DNA of 38,168 nucleotides, taken from NCBI GenBank assembly GCA_010672925.1, contig JAAHFP010000039.1, positions 1-38,168 on the forward strand, read 5' to 3'. This document shows, piece after piece, positions 24,396 through 37,100 of this stretch. The notes beneath the pieces are model-generated. The model was not told where the DNA came from. It saw only the letters and a list, made by a program, of their open reading frames with translations, and searched no databases. The translations under genes and the position numbers were made by a program. Each line of letters begins with the position of its first letter. Position 1 is the stretch's first letter. The stretch comes from Symploca sp. SIO1C2 (GTDB taxonomy: Bacteria > Cyanobacteriota > Cyanobacteriia > Cyanobacteriales > Coleofasciculaceae).

Positions 24396-24493
24396 GCAAT
24401 GAGGTACACCTGAATCAGTTATCAAAATTGGATAGATTTTTTCCTTGCCGTTTTTAATGTATCTCGTAACAGTGGGAAGTGCTGTATCAAAAG
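24396..24493 (+). pseudogene. Inverted second fragment of the AraC 3' end and its hairpin
   Basis: The plus strand here repeats the last ~25 codons and the 3' hairpin of the AraC remnant at 22667-22765 in opposite orientation: CNEVHLNQLSKLDRFF against CNEVLLNQLSRLDKFF. The final 39 nt (24450-24488) match 35 of 39. This copy has an extra in-frame TAA before the end. The hairpin after the stop keeps pairing through G-U wobbles (ACAGTG/TGCTGT). With its partner it forms an inverted repeat around the EgtD-like gene. Confidence 0.7.
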
Positions 24494-24498
24494 TGGAA

Positions 24499-24612
24499 AT
24501 GGAGACGATGGCCGATTTAGAAAAGGTGCAAACATCCAGATTAAGGGGCACGTTGGAGATTTATGAAGAGTATCCCGAAGCCGTGACAGAAGCAATTCAG
24601 AATTTTCTTTAG
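24499..24612 (+). other. Unidentified 37-codon open frame, probable fragment
   Basis: An ATG-initiated frame of 37 codons (METMADLEKVQTSRLRG, ending EAVTEAIQNFL) runs to a TAG. Its end looks like the C-terminal helix of a larger protein, so it may be a remnant. I do not recognise it. It follows directly on the inverted AraC fragment, and nothing in its upstream sequence suggests a promoter. Confidence 0.22.
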
Positions 24613-24674
24613 CACTAATGTTTAATAATTCCCCAGGCTGATTTTAGATTAAAATCCTTTTTCTGGACATAAGT

Positions 24675-24689
24675 CGATTATCATTATCA
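24675..24689 (+). promoter_or_regulatory. Zur-box-like palindrome upstream of a truncated cobW
   Basis: CGATTATCATTATCA matches the recalled cyanobacterial Zur operator TGATAATNATTATCA at 12 of 14 specified positions on the reverse strand. It ends 22 bp before the ATG of a broken COG0523 gene. The operator seems to have outlived its gene. It also lies ~500 bp beyond the 3' end of the PKS-NRPS gene. Confidence 0.58.
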
Positions 24690-24711
24690 AAAAGAGCTTA
24701 GGAATTAGATT

Positions 24712-24930
24712 ATGATAGCGACAACCACCAACACCGTTCCTGTCACTGTACTAACAGGTTATCTCGGTGCGGGTAAAACCACCCTCCTCAATCGCATCCT
24801 TACCTACGAACACGGCAAAAAAGTAGCAGTCATCGTTAACGAGTTTGGAGAAGTGGGTATTGATAATCAACTGGTGATTGATGCCGATGAAGAAATCTTT
24901 GAAATCTGGAGTTTAGAGAAAATATCCTGA
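24712..24930 (+). pseudogene. cobW/COG0523 N-terminal fragment (different subfamily)
   Basis: The 72-codon frame holds the GTPase start: [20 protein letters not shown] (Walker A), then [18 protein letters not shown], ending abruptly just before the expected CxCC metal motif. Its [10 protein letters not shown] signature differs from EFGDINIDSQ of the two intact copies, so it is a separate subfamily member rather than their duplicate. No continuation is found in any frame to 25187. The 260 nt that follow hold no convincing gene. Confidence 0.82.
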
Positions 24931-25187
24931 CTCCGAACAATCCTTAGTAGATGCAGCAACTATCTGACGGGGTGACAATTGTGGCTACAATGTAGATTTA
25001 ATCATTACCTACTCAGCATCAATCTCCTTCTCAATAAGCCTGTCAATAAAATTCCATCTTTGGGGAAGTCAATGGGGTCAAAAGCCAACTCTATAAAGGC
25101 TTCAGCCTGCTTGTCACCCCCTGAGGTGCATGAATCCAACGCAACACCAGTTTTATTATGAGTGATTATCCGAACTTGACATTATAT

Positions 25188-28100
25188 CTACATGTCATCT
25201 TGAGCATTGGAGTTTTCTGATTGATTGGTCTGGGCTTGTTCCAGAGATGTTTGGAGTTTTTCCGCTAGTATCTTGACATGAGGCTCAGTCATAATTGATA
25301 TATGAGTACCAGGAATGGTATGGATTTCCACCTCTGAATCAGAAAACTGATTCCAACCCCATGCTGGATCGTAAGATAAGTGATCATTTTCCTGTTCAGA
25401 ATTTACCTCTTGAGCACGGAACAGAGTAATTGAAGTCCCAGAAGTATTGTGTGGTAGGTAATCAATTTGAGCTTGAGTTCGGTAAATTTCTAATAAGCCA
25501 CGAACGAGTTTGATATCTGCTTTAGGAGGCAAAACGCCAACCATTTCTAACTGTTGCTTGAAATAGTGAATTTGTTGATCTGGTGTCAGAGAAGCTAGAG
25601 CCTGATTAGATATTTGTAGATTTTCTCCAACAAGTTCTTCAATTATCCCAGCAATGTCACATATCCACATGGCATTATCCCAATTAGAAAAATCCACTTT
25701 AGGATTGAGTTCAGGAATTGGTGCCGGGGTATCTAAAATCGCGACCAAAGCAACAGATTGTCTTTGAGCTTGTAACTGATTCGCCATTTCAAAAGCGACT
25801 TCACCTCCAAAAGAATGACCTCCCAAGAAGTAAGGACCTACTGGTTGAACTGTCTGAATTGCTTTAATATATTGATCAGCTATTTCTTCCATGGTCTCTA
25901 GGGGTTTCGTTTCACCATCAAGACCCTGTGCCTGTAGACCGTAGAAGGGTTGATTCCTTCCAAGATATCGTGCTAAATGGTGGAAGTAGAGAACATTTCC
26001 TCCAGCTCCTGCTACACAGAAAAAAGGTGGTAATGAACCGTTGGGTTGAATTGCTACCAAGGGAGACCAGAGTTTTGTAGATGAATCAGAACCAAGAACA
26101 ACCGCTAGTTGTTCGATGGTGGGACTTTGGAAAAGGGTTGCTAAAGGTAAATTGATTTGGAATTGTTGTTGAATTAAGGACATGAGACGGACAGCGATAA
26201 GAGAATGACCGCCCAGCTCAAAGAAGTCATCTTGTACTCCGACAGAGGTGAGATTCAAAACGTCTGACCAGATTTGAGTCAGTTGAAGTTCTATGGTTGT
26301 ACGTGGTGCGACATCAATGATTTTCGATGGGGATTTGGCGGTATCGGGTATGGGCAGTGCTTTGCGGTCAACTTTCCCGTTGGCTGTTAATGGTAAAGTC
26401 TCTAAGCTCAGACACTCATTTGGCACCATGTAAGAGGGCAACTTCTGTTTTAAATACTTGCGCATCTCCGTGGAAATCGACTTATAACCTCCTCCAGGTT
26501 GAGAAGCTTCCAAGGAGTTGATTAAATTATTCCCAATTAAACCTTGCTGGGGGACAACATAAGCCACAAGCTGATTATTATATGAATTGACTACTGCCTC
26601 TTTCACAGCAGGATGCTGTTTCAAGGCCCCTTCAACTTCTCCTAACTCAATGCGGTAACCATTGATTTTTACCTGAAAATCTTCCCTTCCCAAAAACTCA
26701 ATCTCACCTCCAGGTAAATACCGGCCTAAATCACCAGTTTTATACAATCTTTTTTGAGTTACCGGATGAGTAATAAAACTGTTTTTGGTTTTTTCTTCAT
26801 CCTGCCAGTATCCTTTGGCCAATCCTATACCGCCAATATACAGTTCTCCACTTACCCAAGTGGGAGTCGGTTGCATTGATTTATTGAGCACATAAAACCG
26901 TTGATTCTCCATGGGTTTACCGTAGGGAATGCTCTTCCAATCCGGTTCAACTTTTTCAATGGGATACAAAATAGACCAAATAGATGCTTCGGTCGCCCCT
27001 CCCAAACTAACAACTTGTATATTAGACCACAATAATTCAATTTGTGACGGTAAGTTCACAGGCAACCAATCCCCACTGAGCAAAGCTAATCGCAAATCAC
27101 CTACTTGTTTATCTGTCGTTCTTGACAATTGCTCTACTAGCATTTCCATCAAAACTGGAACCGTGTTCCAAAGGGTTACTTGATGAGATAAGATTAATTC
27201 TAACCAGTGGGCAGGGTCTTTTCTGTGACATGGTGCAGGCTTGGGAATTACAATGGCTCCACCGGCAGCCAAAATTCCAAAGATGTCGTAAACAGATAAG
27301 TCAAATTCCAGAGCTGATAATGCTAATACTCGGTCATCAACTCCCACCCCAAAGCGTTTGTTAATATCCAAAATGGTATTCACCGCTCCCTGGTGGTCAA
27401 TCATCACTCCCTTCGGTCTGCCTGTAGAGCCTGAGGTATAAATGACATAGGCTAAATCCTCGGTCGTTTGTACCGACTCAATTGGATTTGACTGTGCTGC
27501 TTTTAAATCTTCTTGCTTAAGAGATAAACACTCGATCCCTTCTGGTAAAGATAAGTTTTCCCCAAGTTGTGGTTGGGTAACAACCAGCCGCACTTGTCCT
27601 TGAGAGAGCAAATCCCATTGCCGTTCTTGAGGTAATTCTGGTGAGATGGGAAGATAAGCTGCTCCTGACATTAAGATTCCCAACACCGCTACTATTTGCT
27701 CCCAACCTTTCTCCATGATGACAGCTACTAAAGTATTAGGAGTTGCCCCCAATTGCCGCAATCCATGTCCTAAGCTATTAGCAAGTTCGTATAATTCCTG
27801 ATAGGTGAGGTTTTGTTCTGGTGTGATCACCGCAGGAGATTGAGAACGCACAGCCACTTGCTTCTGGAACAGACCGTGCAAAGTTTCCTGGCTTAGAGGG
27901 GTACTGGTATTGTTAACTGCTGACTGTTGAGCTAATTGAGTTGGAGGGATTAATTGAGGATGAGTTTCCTCCCAAGCTGGATCTGTGTTGGCTAGTTGTT
28001 GTAACCAATTGCAGTAGCTAGCAAACATATCTTCAATTAGACCTGCTGGGAACAGTTCTTCTACCACATCCCAGTTAAATACTAATGCTCCATCTTGCTC

Positions 28101-31100
28101 AGATATTTGATGATCTAACCACACTTGTGAAGTTTGAGTAATAACGTAAACTACCTCTCCCAACTGATTTAATGATCTATTCTCTATCAAGGAGTTGAAT
28201 CCTAGGGTGCTGGTAAAGACTACACCCATTGGTTGAGTACTACCACGCTGACGGCGTAATTCTCGTTGTACTTCTACTCCACTAACATAGTTGTAGTCCA
28301 AATCTTGCCACAGTTGCCGTTGCACTCTTTGAGCGCGAGTAGTAAATGAGTAGGCAACGCTGTTATCAACTTCTAGCAATGTGAGTGAGGTGAAGTCTCC
28401 CACCAATTGATTGACTTGGGGGTGTAGGGGGAAACGATTGAATAAGGTAAGATTGATGGTAAAGTTGGGACTTTTACTCCAGTAGTTTAGAATATCGGCA
28501 AAAGCTGCTAGCAACACGGTTGTTGGAGTAAGATTTGCTTTTGTGGCTCGCTGTTTTAATTGCTGCCATTGCTCGGGTTCGAGTTGAGCAGCATAGCGCT
28601 TAAACTGAGGTTTAGCGACCGAAGATGGGTGTTTGGCAAAAGGCAGTTCTGGTGCTGGTGGTAGATTACGGTTGAACCAATATTCCTCTGAAAGTTGATA
28701 TTGTGGTGTATCTTTGAGTAATAATTCTGCGAGTACATAGTCCCGGAAGGAAATTTCTAATGGTGGTAGTAAAATCTCCGGATTTTCATAGAGTTGTTGC
28801 CACTGTTTTCCGAGCAACATCGCACTCCAAGCATCACCGATTAAAGCATCAGAGCTCAAGTGTAGGCGGGTGTTTTCTCCATCTAATATTGTGGCGCGGA
28901 TTTTGAATAGAGGCCATTGGTCTGCTGGTAATACTTCGTGGGACATTTGTTCGCGAATTGCCTCTAGTTGCTCGGCTATTGCTGATGGTGATTGGGAGCG
29001 TAAGTCTAATACTTCTATTTCATAAGCAGGTACTTTCTCCAGAATCTCCTGTTCACCTGAAGCTAACATCACTGCTCTTAGCATGTAATGGTGTTCAATT
29101 AATTTCTGCCATGCTTGGTTAAACTGCGGCAGATTTAAGTCGGAGCAATCTAGTTCTATGTAACCATGAGTGGCAATATTACCGAGGTCAAAGTTCTGAT
29201 GGCGACCTAGCCAGTAGGCTTGTTGGATGCTTGTAAGGGGGAAGGGTTGATATTTTTTTTCTGGAGCGGGTACTATGTTTGGTAAAGTTATGGCTGATGC
29301 TTGCCCACAATTGCTAGTCCGCAATTGACCGATCTTCTGGTCTAATTGAGCTACGGTGGAGGATTCAAATAATTCCCTTAAGGGGATTTCTATTTCAAAA
29401 GTAACTCTGAGTCTGGAAATTAATTGGGTTGCTAGTAGGGAATGTCCTCCCAATTCAAAGAAGTTGTCGTGAATTCCAACATTTTGCACACTTAGAACCT
29501 CTGCGAAAATGTTGGCTATTATTTCTTCAGAAGGGGTGCGTGGCGCTACATATTCCTCAACTGATGTGAAAACCCTATCAGGTGCCGGTAGGGATTTGCG
29601 GTCTACTTTGCCATTTGGCGTTAAAGGCAGGGTTTCTAGGGTTATGAAGGCACTGGGCACCATGTAATTTGGTAGTTTGTGCTTGAGGAATTCTCTTACT
29701 TGCTTGGTAGTTAGTGATTCTTTCTGACTGACATAGTAGGCGACTGAGCATTTGTTGCCAGAAAGATCTTCTGTTGCAATTACTACGCTTTGTTGAATTT
29801 GGGGATGGGTGTTAAGTACTGCTTCGATTTCCCCTAATTCAATCCGGAAACCGCGTATTTTCACCTGATTATCAATGCGACCGAGCAACTCGATGTTACC
29901 ATCGGGTAAGTAACGAGCCAAATCCGCTGTTTTATATAATTTTGAATTGTTAAAGGGGTTGGTGATAAATTTCTCGGCAGTTAATTCCGGAAGGTTGAGA
30001 TAGCCCCTAGCAACTCCAGCACCGCCAATATGCAGTTCTCCAGGAACCCCAATCGGAACAGGTTGGAGATGGTTGTCAAGGATATAGACTTGGGTGTTAG
30101 CAAAGGAACGCCCAATGGGCACTAGCTTTTGTTGAGGTAAATCAAGTTCGGTATTTTGAAAATAGCAACTGTCGATGGTAGCTTCAGTTACGCCGTAGGA
30201 ATTAATCAGGCGTGTATCGGAACCGCACAAATTTTGGAGTTCAATATAATCTTTCCAATACCAGCTATCTGAACCTACCATTAGCAAGCGCATGAAGTTA
30301 AGGTTCTGTTCAGTTTTATGGAGATACTCAATTAAGTTCTTCACAACCGCAGGCACAAATTCAGCGCAATCAACCTCTTGTTCTGTCATTAGCTGATATA
30401 GTTTCTCTGATTCCAAAAGCCATTCCCTTGGGCAGAGAACTAATTTTCCTCCAAAACAAAGAGCACGAACTAGATCTCCTGAAAAGACATCAAAACAGAA
30501 ACTAGCCATTTGCAGATGACTTCTGGCTTTGGTCCGAAGCTGATATGCCTCCTCCCAAGCAGTGCAGGCATTAACCAGATTGCGATGCTCAACCGCTACT
30601 CCCTTGGGTTTCCCTGTGGAACCAGAGGTGTAAACAACATAAGCCAAGTTATCTGGGTTTAACCGAATAACTAAATTTTCCTGACTCATCGTTTCGATTG
30701 CTTGCCAGTCTGCATCGAAACAGATTACCTGGGCTTGATGTTTGGGCAGTGATTCGACCAACCCCTTCTGGGTCAAGAGCACTGACACCTGAGAATCTTT
30801 GAGAATATCAGCTAAGCGATCACTGGGATAGTTCGGGTCTAAAGGCAGATAAGCCCCACCTGCTTTGAGAATCCCCAACAGTCCCACAACCATCTCAATG
30901 GAGCGCTCCACACATATGCCCACCAGCACTTCTGGTCCCACAGCCAGAGTTTGCAGGTAATGGGCCAATTGATTAGCACGGGTGTTTAACTCCCGGTAGG
31001 TAAGTTGTTCGTCTTTAAAGACCACCGCTACAGCATCAGGTGTTCTCTCTACCTGCTCGGAGAATAACTGATGAATACATTTATCTTTTGGGTATTGTGT

Positions 31101-34100
31101 TGCAGTATCATTCCACTTGCTCAACAATTGATAGCGTTCGGACTCTGACAACAAATTCAAGGTTGTAACACTTTCTTGAGGATTTTCCACAATTGCTGAT
31201 AACAAGTTCTGGAAATGAGTTACCATCCGTTTAATGGTAGACCCATCAAATAAGTCCGTGTTGTAATGCCATATCCCCACCAATCCCATCTCTGTTTCCA
31301 TCATTGACACGAGCAAATCAAACTTAGCCATCGTACTGTGTTGATTGAACTGACTCACACTCAGACCTGGTAACTCTAATTTCCCCATTGGTGCATTCTG
31401 TAGAATAAACATCACCTGGAACAGAGTCGAATGACTCAAAGATCGTTGAGGCCGCAATGCTTCGAATAGCCGTTCAAACGGTACATCCTGATGTTCATAA
31501 GCGGTGAGTGCGGTTTCCCTGACTTGTTTGAGCAACTGAGAAAAACTGGGATTATCTTCAAAACGGGTTCTCAACACCAAGGTATTGACAAAGAACCCAA
31601 TCAGGGACTGGATTTCATGGCGATTGCGATTAGCTATGGGTGAACCAATTAATATATCTTTTTGTCCACTGTAACGATAGAGTAAGGTGGCGAACGCTGC
31701 CTGCAGGGTCATAAATAAGGTACTACCCAAGTTACGAGACAACTGTTGCAACTTCTCGGTTAATTCCGTGGTGAAACTAAAATTTTCACTACTACCTCGA
31801 TAACTCTGTACATGGGGACGAGGACGGTCTGTAGGTAGTTGTAATAATTCTGGAGCACCCAATAATGCTTCTTTCCAGTAATTGAGTTGGGTGTTTAGGA
31901 TTTCCTCACTTAACCATTGTCTTTGCCAAAGGGCAAAGTCAGCATATTGAATCGGTAATTGAGGTAACGGGGATGGTTTTCCTGCAGCAAAAGCTTGATA
32001 TAAACTTGATAGTTCTTGGATTAATATCCCCATTGACCAACCATCAAAGACTATGTGGTGGATCGTCACTGCTAACACATACTCACTGGTGTCTAGTTGC
32101 CATAATTTACACCGGATTAATGGTGCTACCTCTAGGTCAAATGGGGTTGTTGCTTCACGTTGTACTTCTTGTTGTAGGATAGCTTCCCGTTCTGGTTTTG
32201 GGTGTTGTTGTAGGTCTACTACATTGATCTTGATGGTGCTGTCGGGGTGAATTACTTGTATTGGTGTGCCATCGACCGTTGGGAAACTTGTTTGCAGTAC
32301 TTCATGACGATTGATTATTTCTGATAAGGTTTGTTCTAGGGCTAACAAATTTAGGTTACCGGTGAGTTGTAATGCACCATGCTCAATATAAGGAGCTTTT
32401 GACCCTTCAAGTTGGTCAATAAACCACAGTCGTTCTTGACTAAAAGATAGGGGGATTTTTTTGTCTCTAGGAATAGCTTTAATAGGGAATAGCTGATATT
32501 TGTTTTCTGGGGCGGGTATTAGAGAAATTTTCTCTTCTTCATCTTGCTCAACTCTTTGATAGCTATCAATTTGGGTCAGTTGCCCATTCACTTCAGTAGC
32601 CAAACTAACGATACTGATATCTTCTAGAAATTTGACTATGGGTACATCCACTCCCAAGTCAGTTTGAACACGATTCCGCAATTCCACAGCCATCATAGAA
32701 TCAAGTCCCATGGTGTTAAGATACTGTTGCACGTCAATTTGGGAAGCTGTCATACCCAGTACCTTTGCTACTTCAGTTTGAAGGTGAGAGACTAAACTAT
32801 TTTGGCGATCGCTTTCCTTTGCCCCCTCTAGTTTTTCTAAAAGTCCATAATGCTTTGGTTTTAATGTGGGCTGGGCTAAAGAAAATGCCTCCAATAAAGG
32901 TATTTTTATCCCTCCAGACAGTTGCTCCAAAAATTGAGACCAATTAATCGGCAACACACCAACTTGAGTAGCCTTTTGCCGCAACAACTTCGCCAAAGCT
33001 TGTAATCCTTGCTCTGGAGTTATAGGTGTAATCCCCTGAGCCTTCATCCTACTGAGGTGTTGACTCTGCAAGCGGCTTGCCATTCCCCCTTCAGCCCAAG
33101 GTCCCCAGTTAATACTCAACCCCGGTAAACCGATTCCCTGTCGATAATGGGCTAAAGCATCCATAAAAGCATTGGCTGCTGCATAGTTTCCTTGACTTGG
33201 TGAACCCAGCAGTGATGCAACAGATGAAAAGCACACAAAGAAATCCAGGGGTAAGTGCTTTGAAAGCTGGTGTAAATTCCAACTGCCTGCTACCTTGGGA
33301 AGCATAACTTTCTCAAATCGCTCCCAACTTTGCTGCATGAGTAATCCATCATCCAGTACCCCTGCTGCATGAATGATTCCCCTGAGTGACGGCATGGAGC
33401 TCTGGCTCTCTGCCAGCAGCCGTTCGACATCCTCACTCTGACCAACATCTCCTGGGACTATCTTGACATTTATCCCCTTGTGGTGCATCTGGTCTAACAC
33501 TTTTTGGGCTTCCTGATTAGGTTCTTGTCGTGAAGTGAGTACCAAATGTTGTGCTCCCTTCTCTACCAACCATTGAGCCACTTCTAGTCCCAGTGTCCCC
33601 AGTCCACCAGTAATCAGGTAGCTTCCTGTCTCTTTCACAGGTAGAGTGTCCTCACCTGTATGATCCCAAAATTGCTTTAGCCTGACTCCGTAGCGTTGAG
33701 CTTGGCGGTAAGCAAGTTGGTTCTCACTATCTGGCCTTAGCATTTCCTTGACCAAGACCTGAGTATTACTGATCACCCCCTCATTAAGATCCAGATCAAG
33801 CAATCGGCAATTCAGCTGAGGATACTCCAGAGTAATCACTCGACCCAGTCCCCAGAGCGGTGATTGTTGCACCTGGACAAAGTTAGTTTGTTTCTCTACA
33901 GCCTGAGCTCCTTGTGTAATCAGCCAAAGATCAGGACTAGACTGACTTTCTGCCAGTTGATTCAGAGCTTTTACTAAATGCAATACACTGCCACATCCTA
34001 GCTGTTGCGATTCCTGCAGGCTGGACACTGTCAGCTCAACTGGCTCCTTACTATCCAGACTCCATAGATGCACTACTCCTTGCCAGGTTTGGCCATCCGC

Positions 34101-37100
34101 CAATGTCTGACAGACGACCTGCAGGTAGTCAGCTGGCTCTCCCAACCGGAGCCGCCACTGCTTCACACTTATCTGTTCACAGGCTTCCCCCCGATAGACG
34201 AGAATGCTGTTCTTCCCCTGTTGCTCCAGCTCAGTAGCTAACTGTTGACCTACTCCCTCTTGATCGGCAAAAATTAGCCACTGACCTATACCTGATTTAG
34301 GGGTAGAGAATTCTTGCACAGAAGGTATAGGCTTCCAGGATAGTTCATACAGCCAGTGTTGGGGTGAATGCAGGGAATAGGGCACTAACTTTTGTGCATT
34401 GTAGTAGTCTTGATCTACATTACTTTTACCTTGCAGCTGTTGCAGATGTTGTTTGGTCAGAATATCCAGCGCTCGGTTAATAACTTGCAATTGGTCATCC
34501 GTGAAACCATCCGATTGAACAACCCGCTCTGCCAGCTCTTTAGTATTCCCATGATTGAGCAGATTCACGATATCTGTCTGAGCTTGATCAGAACCATTTC
34601 CAAGAAATGGTTGAGTTGACTTTACCCAATACCGTTGCCGTTGAAAGGGATAAGTGGGCAACACTACTTTACTAGGAGAATAATCTCTGTCAAACCCTAA
34701 CCAATCAACTTTGACTCCCCGCACATATAATTGAGCCAAACTTTGTAGCATTTGCTGCGAGTCTTCTTGACTAGGACGTAGAGAAGGCAACCATACTCCT
34801 ACTTCTTCTGGCAAACACTGCCGAAGCATCCCTAACAAAATTGGTTTGGGTCCGATTTCTATGAACAGGTCATAACCTTCTTGATGCAAGCTCTCCACAC
34901 TTTGGGCAAACTTCACGGGTTGGCGGACATGATTTACCCAATAGCTGGCTGTAGCAATACTCTGATCAGCTCTAGCTCCTGTGACATTTGAGATCAGAGG
35001 TATCTGGGGTTGATTATAGGTGATTTGACTAGCTACTACTTCAAAGTCTGCCAACATCGGTTCCATCAAGGGTGAATGGAAGGCGTGGGATACTTGTAGC
35101 TGTTTGGTCTTAATTCCTTCTACTTCTAAGCTGTCCCTAACTTTCTTCATCGCTTCTGCTGCACCGGAAATGACCATGCTAACAGGTCCGTTGATGGCCG
35201 CTACTGCCACTTTTTCTGTGTATGGGGCAATTAGCTGATTGACTTTCTCCTCTGATGCCATCACCGCTATCATCTCACCTCCAGAAGGCAGCTGTTGCAT
35301 TAACCTTCCCCGATGGGCAATCAGTTTTAATCCATCTTCTAAACTAAATACTCCTGCTACACAAGCGGCCACATATTCCCCCACACTGTGACCCATCACC
35401 ACATCCGGTTCAATGCCCCAAGATTTCCATAACTCAAAGAGCGCATATTCTAGCGCAAATAGAGCTGGTTGAGTATAGGCAGTTTCATCAATTGGTGAAG
35501 TTTCCCCTGGTTCTGGATACAAGACACTCAGTAGAGGTTTCTGTTGATAGGCACGTAGAATGCCATCACATTGCTCAATGGTTTTGCGGAAGGTTGGTTG
35601 AGTAGAGTAGAGTTCTTTGGACATGTTCACATACTGTGAACCTTGACCGGTGAATAAAAATGCTATTTTGGGCTGAGCTGTAGTAGTGGGCAATTTTTCA
35701 CAGTATACTCCTGCCACCTCCTGTGCATCACTCCAAGCAGCAAGTTTTTCACTTAATTCTGCTACGGACTTTGCCACTACACTTAGGCGGTGGTTAAAAT
35801 GCTTACGCCCTGTATTAGCACTAAAGCAAATATCTCCTATGGTTAATTCTGGATGGGTGTTTAGGTGTTTTTGATAACGTATGATTAATTCTTTGAGAGC
35901 GGCTTGTGTTCTGGTCGATAGAGCCAGCAGATGAACTGGACGGTCTACTGTTCCCTGAGGGATAGGGTCAGGTAGGGGGGCTTCTTCTACCACCACATGG
36001 GCATTAGTTCCACTAAAACCAAAAGCACTAACTCCAGCTAGACGGCGCTTTTCTGCTCTTGGCCAGGGCAAGACCGTGGTGGGTACTCTCACCTGTAGCT
36101 GTTTCCAGTTAATACGAGGATTGGGTTCATTAAAGTTTAGATGAGGGGGAATCTTTTCATGCTGCAAAGCTAGTATCACCTTAATTAAACCCGCCACTCC
36201 AGAAGCAGCTTCCAAGTGACCAATGTTCGTCTTAGCAGAACCTATAGTTAAAGGTTGGTGATCAGGACGATTTTTGCCAAAAAATTCTCCTAATGCTCCA
36301 ACTTCAATAGGGTCTCCAAGACTGGTTCCTGTTCCATGAGCTTCGATGTAGCTTACGTCTTTTGGGTCTACCTTGGCATTATCTAAGGCTTGGTGAATCA
36401 ACAATTGCTGAGCTTTCTTGTTAGGTACAGTTAACCCACTGCTAGCTCCGTCATGGTTGATTGCTGAACCCCTGATCAGAGCTAATATATTGTCCCCATC
36501 TGCCATAGCATCACTAAGACGTTTGAGGACTACTATGCCGCACCCTTCCCCTCGCCCATAACCATCCGCAGCCGCATCAAAAGTTTTACACCGACCATCG
36601 GCTGATAAAGCGTGAGTTTTGCAGAAAAAGATGGTTGGAGCAGGGGAAAGCATCAAGTTTACCCCTCCCACTAAAGCCAAATTAGACTCTTTGGCTCGTA
36701 GGCTCTGGCAGGCTAGATGGACAGCTACTAAAGATGAGGAGCAGGCTGTATCCAATTGAAACGTTGGTCCAAGTAAGCCGAGAATATAGGATATCCTACC
36801 AACCGCAATACTTTGAGCATTGCCTAATCCGCTGTAAGCATCAATATTACTAGGGTTAGCTCCAAAAATCTTGTATTCATAGTCATGACTACTCAAACCT
36901 ACAAATACTCCAGTTTGAGTGCCTCTGAGCTGATCTGCTGATAAACCAGCATTTTCAATAGCTTCCCAAACCACCTCAAGTAGTAGTCGCTGCTGGGGAT
37001 CTAATTTCACAGCCTCGCGGGGAGAAATACCAAAAAATTGTGAGTCGAATCGATCAACAGGTTGTTGTAAAAAGCCACCACAACGGGTGTAAGTTTTTCC

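Noticed and set aside
24342-24551. Minus-strand 69-codon ORF and the adjacent one at 24152-24358
   Set aside because: The first is antisense to the inverted AraC fragment; neither shows family motifs or a start context.
24998-25184. Minus-strand open stretch after the PKS-NRPS stop (includes TGVALDSCTSGGDKQAEAF)
   Set aside because: It has no ATG before its last few codons and no recognisable family, so it may be a fragment but cannot be supported as a gene.
33800-34760. Possible DH, ER or C-methyltransferase domain between AT and KR
   Set aside because: No HxxxGxxxxP dehydratase motif, enoyl-reductase nucleotide motif or SAM motif was seen; the stretch reads as the post-AT linker plus the KR structural subdomain.
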